Shown here in pieces: positions 18,243 through 27,192 of a DNA stretch of 64,000 nucleotides (positions are counted from its first letter, which is position 1; the number at the start of each line of letters is the position of its first letter). The position numbers were made by a program, and so were the translations under genes. Under the pieces are notes generated by a model. It did no database searches. It saw only the letters and a program-made list of their open reading frames with translations, and was not told the origin of the DNA. Source of the stretch: Bryobacterales bacterium KBS 96 (GTDB taxonomy: Bacteria > Acidobacteriota > Terriglobia > Bryobacterales > Bryobacteraceae); NCBI GenBank assembly GCA_000381625.1, contig KB906767.1, positions 4,269,357 to 4,333,356 of the forward strand, given 5' to 3'.

Positions 18243-19319
18243 ATGGCCAGCAAAGATAAAGTGAGTATGGCGCAATTGAGGGTCGGGATTCTGGCGATCG
18301 TGGCTCTTTCGTGCATCGTTCTGCTGATTTTTCTGCTAACCGGAAATAAGAAATTCTTTATTACCGAAGTTCCTCTTCACACTTACGTGGACGATGCCGC
18401 CTCGCTTCAAGCGGGCGCCGCCGTGCGTATCGCCGGCATCCAGGCCGGCACGGTGAAAAAGGTTGCGCTGTCCGGATCGAACGATCCTCGGCGCGTCATT
18501 CGAGTAGATTTTGAAGTTGACCAGGACATGCTGAAAGATATCCCGGTGGATTCGGTGATCTCCATCTCTTCGGACAATCTTCTTGGCAGCACCAAGTTCC
18601 TCAACATCAAAAAAGGCCAAAGCCCGCAAACCGTAAAGGCCGGCGCTGAATTGCCGGCGCTCGATACGCGCCAGTTTGATGAGCTCGTGCAGCAGGGCTA
18701 TACGGTGCTTGGCTCATTACAAGGCATTTTGCAGCAGGTGCAGACGATTGTCGGGGAGGTGGAATCCGGCAAAGGCACTATCGGAAAATTCCTTGTCGAC
18801 GACACCCTCTACAAAAACCTGAACGACACGATTGCGCAGCTTCAGTCCCTCGTCGCGACGCTGAATTCAAATCAGGGCACCATCGGAAAGCTCGTTCACG
18901 ACGACGCGTTCTACAACGACGTACGCACAACCTTGGGTCGGTTCGATTCGGTAATGCAAGGAATACAAGCCGGCCAGGGCTCAGCCGGCAAATTCATAAA
19001 AGATCCGGCGCTCTATAACGATCTGCACGCGAGCGTTACGCAATTGAACACCCTACTCGCGAATTTGAATTCCGGAAAAGGCACCGCGGGCCAACTGCTG
19101 ACAAACGAGCGTCTGTCGAACCAGATCTCGGATACGCTGACGAAAATCGATACGACCATCGACAAGATTAATTCCGGGCAGGGCACGTTAGGACAACTAA
19201 TGGTGAACCCGCAGCTTTACGATTCGCTGAATGGAACAACGCGTGAATTGCACGAGCTTTTGAAGGACTTTCGCGCCAATCCCAAAAAGTTTCTGCGCAT
19301 CCAGTTGCACCTGTTCTGA
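18243..19319 (+). CDS. mlaD: MlaD-like MCE-domain protein
   Basis: A 358-residue membrane-anchored periplasmic protein. One N-terminal span (VGILAIVALSCIVLLIFLL) is followed by an MCE domain (ASLQAGAAVRIAGIQAGTVK, SSDNLLGSTKFLNIKKGQ). The long C-terminal half is made of repeated helices each bearing a (G/S)-x-GT-x-G-(K/Q)-(F/L) turn: GKGTIGKFLVDDTLYKNLND, NQGTIGKLVHDDAFYNDV, GQGSAGKFIKDPALYNDL, GKGTAGQLLTNERL and GQGTLGQLMVNPQLYDSLN. Such repeats build needle-like MCE barrels. It completes the mlaEFD operon; mlaB and mlaC are not adjacent. Confidence 0.9.
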   Translation: MASKDKVSMAQLRVGILAIVALSCIVLLIFLLTGNKKFFITEVPLHTYVDDAASLQAGAAVRIAGIQAGTVKKVALSGSNDPRRVIRVDFEVDQDMLKDIPVDSVISISSDNLLGSTKFLNIKKGQSPQTVKAGAELPALDTRQFDELVQQGYTVLGSLQGILQQVQTIVGEVESGKGTIGKFLVDDTLYKNLNDTIAQLQSLVATLNSNQGTIGKLVHDDAFYNDVRTTLGRFDSVMQGIQAGQGSAGKFIKDPALYNDLHASVTQLNTLLANLNSGKGTAGQLLTNERLSNQISDTLTKIDTTIDKINSGQGTLGQLMVNPQLYDSLNGTTRELHELLKDFRANPKKFLRIQLHLF

Positions 19320-19355
19320 TCCCGTGGGTTCGCGAATATTTCCCAGGCGGAGCAT

Positions 19356-20138
19356 TTGAAGATAGAAAGGCGTTTGATCGTTAACGCCGACGATTTTGGA
19401 TTCACGACCGATGTGAACGCCGGCATCGTCGCGGCGCATCGCGCGGGTGTGCTGACCGCCACCACTCTGATGGCGAATGGCGGCGCCTTAGAGGATGCGA
19501 TCCAACTCGCGCGGGAAACACCGTCGCTTGATGTGGGATGTCATCTCGTTCTGGTGCAGGGGCGCTCCCTCCTTACCGGCGAACCGCTTCCGGAGAAATT
19601 TCCGGAACTGATGAAGCGGCTTGCCGTGCGCCGTATCGATCCGTATTCGGAACTGCGACCGCAGGTCGAAAAGCTGCTTGCCTCCGGAATACATCCGTCG
19701 CATTTCGACACTCACAAGCACACGCACGTATTGCCGCCGGTCTTCTCGGCCGTGGTTCGCCTGGCTCGCGAGTTCGACGTGCCATTCATCCGGCTACCGT
19801 TTGATGCCGGATGGCTTCCGGTGCGAGGAATGGATCGCTGGTATCGGCGGCGGCTCGGCAAAGCGGGACTCCGTTCGACCGATCACTTCGTGGGCTTCCT
19901 TCTAACCGATTCGCTGCGCGAGAATACCTTTACGAAAGCGCTGAAATCGTTGCCACCAGGCTTAACGGAATTCATGTGCCATCCCGGTTACCTCGGCGCC
20001 GAATTGAGAAGGGCGGCGACGCGGCTGAAGGAGAGCCGCCAGCGTGAACTCGAAGCGCTGACGTCGCCGGCGGTGAAACGGCTGCTCCCCGAACTGGGCA
20101 TACGGCTCACAACGTATCGGGAACTGCGCGATGCGTAG
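19356..20138 (+). CDS. ChbG/HpnK-family carbohydrate deacetylase
   Basis: A 260-residue YdjC-fold deacetylase. It starts at a TTG (KIERRLIVNADDFGFTTDVN), where the aspartate pair and later histidines (DVGCHLVL, SHFDTHKHTHVLP) form the metal site of this family. Characterised relatives deacetylate chitobiose (ChbG) or the hopanoid precursor (HpnK). No hopanoid or chitin genes are adjacent, so the substrate is open. It lies 36 bases after mlaD and overlaps the glycosidase-like gene by eight bases. Confidence 0.82.
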   Translation: MKIERRLIVNADDFGFTTDVNAGIVAAHRAGVLTATTLMANGGALEDAIQLARETPSLDVGCHLVLVQGRSLLTGEPLPEKFPELMKRLAVRRIDPYSELRPQVEKLLASGIHPSHFDTHKHTHVLPPVFSAVVRLAREFDVPFIRLPFDAGWLPVRGMDRWYRRRLGKAGLRSTDHFVGFLLTDSLRENTFTKALKSLPPGLTEFMCHPGYLGAELRRAATRLKESRQRELEALTSPAVKRLLPELGIRLTTYRELRDA

Positions 20139-21966
20139 AAGCGTATCGATGCTGAGCCGTGCGCAAAAGCAAACGGGCGTTCGTGCCTTTCGACAAACTT
20201 GTAAGTGGCCTGTATTTTTGTTTTTCGCGGCTCTTTGCCTATTGGCGGCGTCTGCAACGCAGCGCGACCTGTTGCTTCGGCAAATGTCGGCGCATCCGGA
20301 TCGCGCGTGGCCCCGTGGCGCCGGACACATCGTATACGCATGGCCAGGAACGACCGAATGGCAGAAATCCTATATCGAGCCGGCCGGGAGTTTCAGCCCC
20401 GTGCCGGGAAGTTTCGGCTTGTCTCTTGACGATGCGGAAAGCGCTCCGGCCGTCGAAATTCGCCAGCGCTTCGAGTGGGCGCGCGACAGCCGGTTGCCTC
20501 TGGTTATCACCTCAACTAAACGCTTCAGAGAAGTATTGTGGTCGAATCTTCCCGGACACTGGTTCATTTCGGCGGCAAGCTCTACGCAATCGCCGCTACG
20601 TCTGTCGATTCGAAGCGCGGGACCTGCCGGCGGCGCGATTCATAGCCTCGAGAACCGGTACGGAAGGCTGCTGATTGAAGACCGTTGGGTGGTTGTGTTC
20701 TCTCCCCCCGCGGTTTCCATTCGAATCTCGGACGAGGGGCAGGAACAGCAGGGTTGGCGGCGCGCGGATGTAACACTTCCGGCCAAGAGCCGCATCGAAA
20801 TCACGGATTTGCGGTTCGGACCGGTTTACACACTACCCTATGGATCGACACGGGCTCTGGGTAAGTGGAACTTTTCAGACCCGCGTTTTGCCGCTTGTCT
20901 GAACGCACAGATCGCGAATTTGATGATGTCGCTGGTGCGGAACGAGACGCGGCCCGGCGATCCGTTGAATTATCCGCTTGCCTGGCTGCGGGACGGCGCC
21001 TATGTCGTGGTCGCGCTTGCGCGTGCCGGACAGATCGATCTCGCGAAGAGCCTGTGCGCCTATTTCGCGGAGCATGACTTTTTCTGGGGCTTCGGGTCGG
21101 AAGCGGACGCGCCGGGGCTATCCTTATGGGCGATCGGTCAGACCGCATCGCTTGCTCACGACCCAGCGTTCACCGCGCGAATGTGGCCTGCCGTTCGCCG
21201 TAAGGCAGAGTTCATTATTCGTATGCGGCACACGAACGCTCCCATCAGAGAGCCATGGTTCGGACCCATTGTGCCCGCTCGTCGGAACAATAAGGATCTG
21301 GATCTTGTATGCGATCCGGCGCGGTCTGGGCTCATTATCGGACGCATGGATTTTCACCGGCCAGTTCTGTTCGTGAATGCCGTGAGTTTCGCCGGGCTTC
21401 GCGAAGCCTCAGGCATGGCGGACCGTCTTGGCGCGCGTGCGGATGCGGGCCGCTGGCAGGCGGAAGCGCGAGACACGCAGACTGCTTGGGAACAGGCTCT
21501 TCGGACTAAAGAAGGCGATGACGAGCGGGTATTTGCAAGCGCCTTATGGCCTTCCGAAATTGGCGTGAAATCGAAAGCGCTCTTGAAACACCTTATGTCG
21601 AAGCGCTGGAAGCGCCTGCGAACACCCGACGGCGGTTTTCGGCAGACGCCCTTGTGGACCTATTTCAGCCTTGCTGAAGCGCACGATTGGCTGGAACTGG
21701 GTGACCGGGCAAAAGCGGAAGACACAGTGCGTTGGTTTCTCGCACATCAAGCGTCACCGGCTTTTTATACGTGGTGGGAAGGCAGCGGCGAAGAAAATAG
21801 CTTTCACCTCTGGAATCAAGTGCTAGGCTGGGCGAAACCGCAATACGTTACTCCACACTACTGGACGGCAGCCGAAATGGCGCTGTTGCTGATGGATCTC
21901 GGCCGCCCCGGCAACGACGCGGGCTTATATCAAGGCGCGACGAGAAGATCCGCAAGTCTCCCGTAA
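20131..21966 (+). CDS. Membrane-anchored six-hairpin glycosidase-like protein
   Basis: A 611-residue protein with a basic N-terminus and one hydrophobic segment (WPVFLFFAALCLLAASA, about residues 26-43), so exported or anchored. A beta-rich domain (about 50-270) is followed by an alpha/alpha-toroid resembling GH15-type glycosidases: NYPLAWLRDGAYVVVALARA, FWGFGSEADAPGLSLWAIGQ, RMDFHRPVLFVNAVSFAGLR and WWEGSGEENSFHLWNQVLGW. The acidic residues of WLRD and WEGSGEE are candidate catalytic positions. Its eight-base overlap with the deacetylase gene suggests joint action on one glycan. Confidence 0.65.
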   Translation: MRRSVSMLSRAQKQTGVRAFRQTCKWPVFLFFAALCLLAASATQRDLLLRQMSAHPDRAWPRGAGHIVYAWPGTTEWQKSYIEPAGSFSPVPGSFGLSLDDAESAPAVEIRQRFEWARDSRLPLVITSTKRFREVLWSNLPGHWFISAASSTQSPLRLSIRSAGPAGGAIHSLENRYGRLLIEDRWVVVFSPPAVSIRISDEGQEQQGWRRADVTLPAKSRIEITDLRFGPVYTLPYGSTRALGKWNFSDPRFAACLNAQIANLMMSLVRNETRPGDPLNYPLAWLRDGAYVVVALARAGQIDLAKSLCAYFAEHDFFWGFGSEADAPGLSLWAIGQTASLAHDPAFTARMWPAVRRKAEFIIRMRHTNAPIREPWFGPIVPARRNNKDLDLVCDPARSGLIIGRMDFHRPVLFVNAVSFAGLREASGMADRLGARADAGRWQAEARDTQTAWEQALRTKEGDDERVFASALWPSEIGVKSKALLKHLMSKRWKRLRTPDGGFRQTPLWTYFSLAEAHDWLELGDRAKAEDTVRWFLAHQASPAFYTWWEGSGEENSFHLWNQVLGWAKPQYVTPHYWTAAEMALLLMDLGRPGNDAGLYQGATRRSASLP

Positions 21967-21982
21967 TCTGTATCATGCGGCA

Positions 21983-22435
21983 ATGATTCCCTTAATTGTG
22001 CTCGCCGCCGGCTTTCTCCTCTTTATATTACTGGGGATGGCTGGAATTCCCTATTTCGCCGGCTACCATCACGCATTGCGCCTAGCCCTTGCCGTCATGT
22101 TCTTGTTGACCGCGAGCGCTCACTGGGGAGCGAAACGCGCCGACTTGGTGCGCATGGTTCCGCCTTCGTTTAAGCACCCCGAACTGTGGGTGACGGTAAC
22201 CGGAATACTTGAAATATTAGGCGCGGCCGGTCTGCTGATCCCGGCCACCGTGACTATCGCCGCCATTGGCCTTTCACTGATGCTGATTGCCATGTTCCCG
22301 GCCAATGTTCACGCGGCGCGTCTTCGTCTGACGATTGGGGGTCGTCCTGTTCCAAGGCTTGGGACCAGGATTGTAATTCAGCTCATTTTCTTGGCTTGCG
22401 TCCTGATCGCCGGCTTCGATTTTGGCGCCGCCTGA
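21983..22435 (+). CDS. DoxX-family membrane protein
   Basis: A 150-residue protein with four predicted membrane helices: LIVLAAGFLLFILLGMAG, LALAVMFLLTASAHW, ELWVTVTGILEILGAAGLLI and IVIQLIFLACVLIAGFDFG. The pattern LTASAHW...PPSFKHPELWV...GILEILGAAGLLIP fits DoxX-like proteins, whose function is poorly defined (quinone or sulfur-related in some archaea). It follows the glycosidase-like gene by 16 bases. Confidence 0.65.
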   Translation: MIPLIVLAAGFLLFILLGMAGIPYFAGYHHALRLALAVMFLLTASAHWGAKRADLVRMVPPSFKHPELWVTVTGILEILGAAGLLIPATVTIAAIGLSLMLIAMFPANVHAARLRLTIGGRPVPRLGTRIVIQLIFLACVLIAGFDFGAA

Positions 22436-22507
22436 TGTTCCGCATCTGGCGTTCCCCGAAAATTTGTTGCGATCCGAGACTAATTGTGAATATGCTTGTT
22501 ACAGCTT

Positions 22508-23710
22508 ATGTCGATTGAGAGTGAAGCCGCGCGGCCGAAAAAACTCCTTACGGCGACCACCGGGTCGGTGCGGGATATCAATCGATCCATTCTATTGAAT
22601 CTGGTTCGTAGCGAACAACCTATTTCGCGAGCGGACCTATCCCGCCGGACGGGAATGTTTCGAAGCAACGTATCCGCCATCATCGACGAACTGGTTGACG
22701 AAGGCATGTTGACCGAAGAGCGCCCTTTGCACGCCGGCCGTGGACGAGTGCCTACTCACCTGAGATTGAACGATTCGGCTTACCCGGTAGTGGGCGTGTA
22801 CGTGCAGCCGGCTACCACGCTCGTGGCCTTCGCCGGCCTGAACGGCGCATTCCATAAGACATGGTCGTTTCCAACCATCCAGCAGCCGGTTCTGTTCGTG
22901 CAGGAACTTCGCCGGACCATTTCTAAAATCCAGCGGGAGATGCGGGTTGAGCGGTTGCGGGGCATAGGAATCGCATTCCCCGGTTTCGTGAACGCCAAAA
23001 CCGGGCGAGTTAAGTTCAGCCCCGGGTTACCGGAGTTCTCGGGATATTCCTTGCGAGATGAGATGCAGCGGAAAATCGGTGTCCCGGTCTGCGCGGATAA
23101 CGATAGCAATCTGGGCGCGCTCTCGGAACTGTGGCTGCGCAAGGCCAGTGAGCGGGAACGGCCGTCGGATTTCGTTTTCATCAGTATCGGCGAGTCTGGC
23201 GTCGGCTCGGGCGCGGTGCTGGACGGCAAGTTGTATCGCGGCCACGATTCCGAGTTCGCCGTCGAGTTCGGACACATGATTATCGACCCGAAAGGCGACA
23301 AATGCAGTTGCGGCCGGTCGGGCTGCTGGGAACGATATATCAGGAATAAAGCCACATGGAAGCGATATAAGCCGAAAGCGGCCTTCCATAAGGAGCGCTT
23401 CGTCGAATTCGTCCAGGCGGCTCGCAGTGGCGATCCCGCGGCGATGGCCGCACTGCGGGAAACTGCCTCCTATATCGCACTCGGTGTATCGAATATCGCA
23501 TTCGCCTTGAACCCCGGCGAGTTGATTCTCGCGGGCGAGATTACGGACGCTTGGGACGTCATTCGCGAGCCCGTTGAAGCTGCCTTTCAATCGCTACGCG
23601 CGGGAACCGTACTCCGGCGGGCGCGGTTGGAACGAGAACTTCCACATTTGCACGGAGCAATTTGTTTGGTCCTGAATGATGTGTTTGCCAAACCGGTATT
23701 GGGGCAATAA
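22508..23710 (+). CDS. ROK-family transcriptional regulator
   Basis: A 400-residue NagC/XylR-type regulator. The N-terminal winged helix reads INRSILLNLVRSEQPISRAD then LSRRTGMFRSNVSAIIDELV. The ROK sugar-kinase-like domain follows with the zinc motif CSCGRSGCWE at residues 266-275, and GIAFPGFVNAKTG and ISIGESGVGSGAVLDGKLYR earlier. Such proteins repress sugar-use genes and respond to a sugar or sugar phosphate. ATG at 22508 is preferred to TTG at 22496. Only eight bases separate it from the AtzG-like gene, so it may control the amidase pair. Confidence 0.85.
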   Translation: MSIESEAARPKKLLTATTGSVRDINRSILLNLVRSEQPISRADLSRRTGMFRSNVSAIIDELVDEGMLTEERPLHAGRGRVPTHLRLNDSAYPVVGVYVQPATTLVAFAGLNGAFHKTWSFPTIQQPVLFVQELRRTISKIQREMRVERLRGIGIAFPGFVNAKTGRVKFSPGLPEFSGYSLRDEMQRKIGVPVCADNDSNLGALSELWLRKASERERPSDFVFISIGESGVGSGAVLDGKLYRGHDSEFAVEFGHMIIDPKGDKCSCGRSGCWERYIRNKATWKRYKPKAAFHKERFVEFVQAARSGDPAAMAALRETASYIALGVSNIAFALNPGELILAGEITDAWDVIREPVEAAFQSLRAGTVLRRARLERELPHLHGAICLVLNDVFAKPVLGQ

Positions 23711-23718
23711 GGCGACGG

Positions 23719-23916
23719 ATGGATGAAATAGATTCGATCGACGAGCGGACAATCGCGACATTAACGAACTGGTGCGGCCTTTCGCTTTCAGACGATCGTG
23801 TAAAGGGACTGATTCCGGCTGGCAGGCGCCTGCGGCACGCGGCGCAATGGCTATCTCGACTCGATCTCGACGCGACCGAGCCTGCGTGTACCTTCGATCC
23901 GCGGATAGCCGAATAG
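23719..23916 (+). CDS. AtzG/GatC-like small amidase partner
   Basis: A 65-residue protein (MDEIDSIDERTIATLTNWCG...). The length, the helical N-terminal half and the position directly before an AtzE/GatA-type amidase fit the AtzG-like (DUF4089) family, small proteins that wrap an amidase as GatC wraps GatA. The family match is by size, context and general pattern rather than a strong motif. Start ATG at 23719; the amidase ATG follows five bases after its stop. Confidence 0.55.
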   Translation: MDEIDSIDERTIATLTNWCGLSLSDDRVKGLIPAGRRLRHAAQWLSRLDLDATEPACTFDPRIAE

Positions 23917-23920
23917 ATCA

Positions 23921-25339
23921 ATGACTCCAGACGAGCTTGCTTACTTCAGCTTGGACGAGTTAGGCCGCGCTTACCTTACCGGCGGTTTATCTCCTGTCGA
24001 AGTGACGGAGGCGATGCTTGCGCGCATCGAGCGTCTCAATCCGCGGATAAACGCGTTCCTGAAAATAACGGCGGATGAAGCACGGAAACAAGCGCGCTCC
24101 GCCGAAACTGAAATCCGCGCGGGCGAGTGGCGTGGTCCGCTGCATGGCGTGCCGGTTTCCGTAAAAGATCTGTTTTTCACTCGGGGCGTTGAAACCACGG
24201 GGGGATCGCCGATTTACCGGAATTTCGTGCCGGATTTTGACAGCACCGTCGTCGCGCGACTGAAAGCCGCCGGCGCGGTTCTTCTCGGCAAAACACATTT
24301 GCACGAGCTCGCCTATGGCATTACGAACGATAATCCGCACTATGGGCCATGTCTCAATCCGTGGGATCGGACCCGCATACCGGGCGGTTCCAGCGGCGGA
24401 AGCGCCGCGGCGGTTTCTGCCGGATTGAGTTTCGCCTCGTTTGGAACGGATACCGGCGGCTCCATTCGCATTCCCGCCTCCTATTGCGGCGTGACCGGGT
24501 TAAAACCAACCTATGGCCGGATCAGCCGGTACGGCGTCATCCCCCTTTCCGTGAACCTCGATCATGTTGGTCCATTTGCGCGAACGGTGAAGGATGCCGC
24601 GGTCGCGGCTGAGATAGTGGCCGGTTCCGATAAGAACGATCCCTCCTCCCTTCGGGCAGCGTGCCCTTCATGGGCGGAAAATCTGGAAAGTTCGATCCGC
24701 GGATGGCGCATCGGAGCAGTGCGCGGGGCGTTCATTGGCGCTCTTCATCCTGAAATCGCTCAGGCCATGGCTAACGCCGAATTCGAATTGGAGCGTGCGG
24801 GGGCTGCGCTGGAAGAAATTGAAATTCCGGACGCAACTGAGATAGGTGAGATTGCCCATCTACTGCAGATGGCCGACGGTGCCGCTGTTTACCATCGCCG
24901 GATTATAGAACAGCCGGAAGCGTTCAGCGAAGATGTCCGGATTTTGATTGAACAGGGCCACCTGGTTTCCGCCGTCGATTACATCAATGCGCAACGATTC
25001 AGGCGGCAATTCCAAAAGAAACTCCGCGCTCTGTTCCGCCGATTGAAAGCGATGATTCTTCCGGCAACCCCCATTCCGGCGCCGCTCCTGGGGCAGCGTG
25101 AAATCGAGTTGGCCGGGGCTCCGGAAGATGTGGGCATTGCTTCAACCCGCCTCGTGAGGCCGTTCAATTTCGCCGGCGTGCCCGTGCTTACTGTTCCTTG
25201 CGGCATTACTAACACCGGCCTTCCCTTCGGCATGCAAATAGTAACTCGGGCCGCAGACGAGCTAACGGGACTATCGCTTGGTCACGTCTATCAGGAACGA
25301 ACACAATGGCACACGCGCAGGCCGACGGATTGTTATTGA
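23921..25339 (+). CDS. Amidase-signature family hydrolase (AtzE/GatA-like)
   Basis: A 472-residue cytoplasmic amidase. The Ser-cisSer-Lys triad is visible: K82 in GVPVSVKDLFF, the serine pair S157/S158 in GGSSGGSAAAVSAG, and the nucleophile S181 in FGTDTGGSIRIPASYCG. TGLKPTYGRISRYGV and GPFARTVKDAA are typical of GatA relatives. With the AtzG-like small gene it most resembles an AtzE/AtzG pair, which deaminates 1-carboxybiuret in the cyanurate route, but nitrogen-catabolism genes are absent, so the substrate is open. No GatB is nearby, arguing against tRNA transamidation. Confidence 0.85.
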   Translation: MTPDELAYFSLDELGRAYLTGGLSPVEVTEAMLARIERLNPRINAFLKITADEARKQARSAETEIRAGEWRGPLHGVPVSVKDLFFTRGVETTGGSPIYRNFVPDFDSTVVARLKAAGAVLLGKTHLHELAYGITNDNPHYGPCLNPWDRTRIPGGSSGGSAAAVSAGLSFASFGTDTGGSIRIPASYCGVTGLKPTYGRISRYGVIPLSVNLDHVGPFARTVKDAAVAAEIVAGSDKNDPSSLRAACPSWAENLESSIRGWRIGAVRGAFIGALHPEIAQAMANAEFELERAGAALEEIEIPDATEIGEIAHLLQMADGAAVYHRRIIEQPEAFSEDVRILIEQGHLVSAVDYINAQRFRRQFQKKLRALFRRLKAMILPATPIPAPLLGQREIELAGAPEDVGIASTRLVRPFNFAGVPVLTVPCGITNTGLPFGMQIVTRAADELTGLSLGHVYQERTQWHTRRPTDCY

Positions 25340-25414
25340 ACGAATTTGGGGGGACAGGCATACCCGTCCTGTGGAATTTGGATATTTAGTTGCGCTCCAC
25401 TACTGTAGTTTCCC

Positions 25415-25438
25415 TTGTGGGGCAGATGCTCGATCTGC
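25415..25438. repeat. TTGTGGGG-associated hairpin
   Basis: TTGTGGGG (25415-25422) leads straight into GCAGAT-GCTCG-ATCTGC, a six-base-pair stem with a five-base loop. A weaker hairpin (ACAGG...CCTGT, 25354-25372) lies a little upstream in the same spacer. The arrangement matches the elements at 3429-3454 and 41861-41890. Either hairpin might also end amidase transcription, though no T-run follows. Confidence 0.5.
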
Positions 25439-25650
25439 GGCGGCCGCCTAACTGTAAGTCCGCGTCGCTCTCCGTCGGGAAAGCCAAAAAAAATATATGC
25501 TCGCCGGCGTTATTTTGTTGCGCTGCAAGACTAATTGGGTTATTGTTGTACCAAGATTTCTCAAGTTGTCTCAGGGTGAGGTCGTTGAAGCGTACAAACA
25601 CAGGTGCGGATGCATATTTGACGGGGTTTTTTGATCTTCTTACCGGCGCC

Positions 25651-27015
25651 ATGGACCGAGTAATCCCTTCGTCTCTTATGTTTGTGGCGTTCACCCTGGC
25701 GGTCGCGTGGCCGGTGAATGCCCAACCACCTGCGCCGGCGGACAATTCCCAACTTGTAAATCAACTTCCTTCCGGTCTCCGCCAGCAAGGAATGGAGATT
25801 CTGGACCCGCAAAATCGTAGTACGAGCGCGGCGTCGCTCTCCGCGATGCAGAAATCCGGTGGGGTGGATGTAACGCCCTTCCTGATCGCGCTGGTGGATG
25901 CGAACCGCTGTCCTCGCGATCGGCGGTACTGCTCGCGCCTTCTTGCGGCGAGTGTTGCGGATTACGGCGATTCCCAAGCGCGCGCGGCGCTGGAGCGTTG
26001 GGCTGGCCTCGGTAACGATCCGGAATTGGCATCAATCGCCTTCGAGCAGCTATATTCCGCCGATACTGCCCCGTTGCGTAAGTTGCTCGATAAGCAGCGT
26101 GAAACTGCCCTCTCCTCCGGCGATCCCGCCGCAATCAAGCGGTATGGTCAATTTGAGCAGCAATGGCTTCCCCTCCTGAACGGAAGCTCTTTCCCGCCAT
26201 TCCTGTATCAACCCCCGGCGCTGTTTTCTGTGAAGCCCGAAGGAAAGTCCATACGGTTTGTGGCATTTGGCGACTTTGGGAACAGTTCGGAGGATGAGAA
26301 AGCCGTCGCCGGCGAAATCTTGAAGGTACACAAGAAGAAGCCGTTCGACTTTGGCATAACTCTTGGAGACAATTTCTATCCACGTGGCGCTGAGAGCACG
26401 AGCGACCCCCGCTGGCATGCCTGGTGGGAACGACTTTACGGACGGTTGGGGATTCCTTTCTACCCCACGCTAGGCAACCATGACTGGCTCAATTCGGGCA
26501 GCGCGGCCGCGGAAGTTCTGTATTCCCGGCAGAGCCGTAGCTGGCAGATGCCCTCACCTTATTACACGTACACGGCTGGTCCGGCTCAGTTCTTTGCGCT
26601 CGATACGGCATATTTGACGGAAGGCGAATTGCTTTGGCTGAAAGGCGAACTGCAAAGAAGTCACGCGAAATGGAAGATCGTTTACGCCCATCATCCGTTC
26701 TATTCCGCTACAGCCACGCGCGGCGACAACAAGCTGCTGATTGAACGGTTGCTACCTCTCTTGAAGGATTCTGCCGACATGTATATTGCCGGTCACGACC
26801 ATAACCTTCAAGTCTTTAAGCCGGAAGGAAAGTTACATTTCGTCGTGGCAGGCGGCGGCGGGGCCACTCTATACGACATGAAGCAGTACGGCCGTTCTCA
26901 ATTTAAAAGCAAAACCCACGGTTTTGCCGTAATTGAGGTGAACGAACATCGTATCGAAGTGACGCTCATCGATAGCGGTGGAAAGACGCTCTATGAAGAT
27001 GAAATCACTTCCTGA
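25651..27015 (+). CDS. Secreted purple-acid-phosphatase-like metallophosphoesterase
   Basis: About 454 residues from the ATG at 25651, which gives a signal peptide (SSLMFVAFTLAVAWPVNAQ). The frame is open to 25390 but without a sensible N-terminus. A helical region (residues 25-190) precedes the calcineurin-like domain with all metal motifs: FVAFGDFGN, GITLGDNFYPRG, PTLGNHDW, YAHHPFYS and AGHDHNLQVF. The order and the GNHDW/GHDHN spacing are like TRAP/purple acid phosphatases, which release phosphate from organic esters. It lies just upstream of the TonB receptor gene. Confidence 0.85.
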   Translation: MDRVIPSSLMFVAFTLAVAWPVNAQPPAPADNSQLVNQLPSGLRQQGMEILDPQNRSTSAASLSAMQKSGGVDVTPFLIALVDANRCPRDRRYCSRLLAASVADYGDSQARAALERWAGLGNDPELASIAFEQLYSADTAPLRKLLDKQRETALSSGDPAAIKRYGQFEQQWLPLLNGSSFPPFLYQPPALFSVKPEGKSIRFVAFGDFGNSSEDEKAVAGEILKVHKKKPFDFGITLGDNFYPRGAESTSDPRWHAWWERLYGRLGIPFYPTLGNHDWLNSGSAAAEVLYSRQSRSWQMPSPYYTYTAGPAQFFALDTAYLTEGELLWLKGELQRSHAKWKIVYAHHPFYSATATRGDNKLLIERLLPLLKDSADMYIAGHDHNLQVFKPEGKLHFVVAGGGGATLYDMKQYGRSQFKSKTHGFAVIEVNEHRIEVTLIDSGGKTLYEDEITS

Positions 27016-27192
27016 AACAGATTGGAAGTTTGTTGAACGTCGCTACAGGTAAGGCCGATTCTGAGTCGCGTGAGTAAGCGGCTTTTTAAACGGCAATGTT
27101 TTGAGTCGAAGTAAAACTACAAAAGCCACGGACTGGGGTAAATGGCCGTCCGGGAAAGAAAGAGCGGAAACGCAGTACTTAGGAGTCCACGT

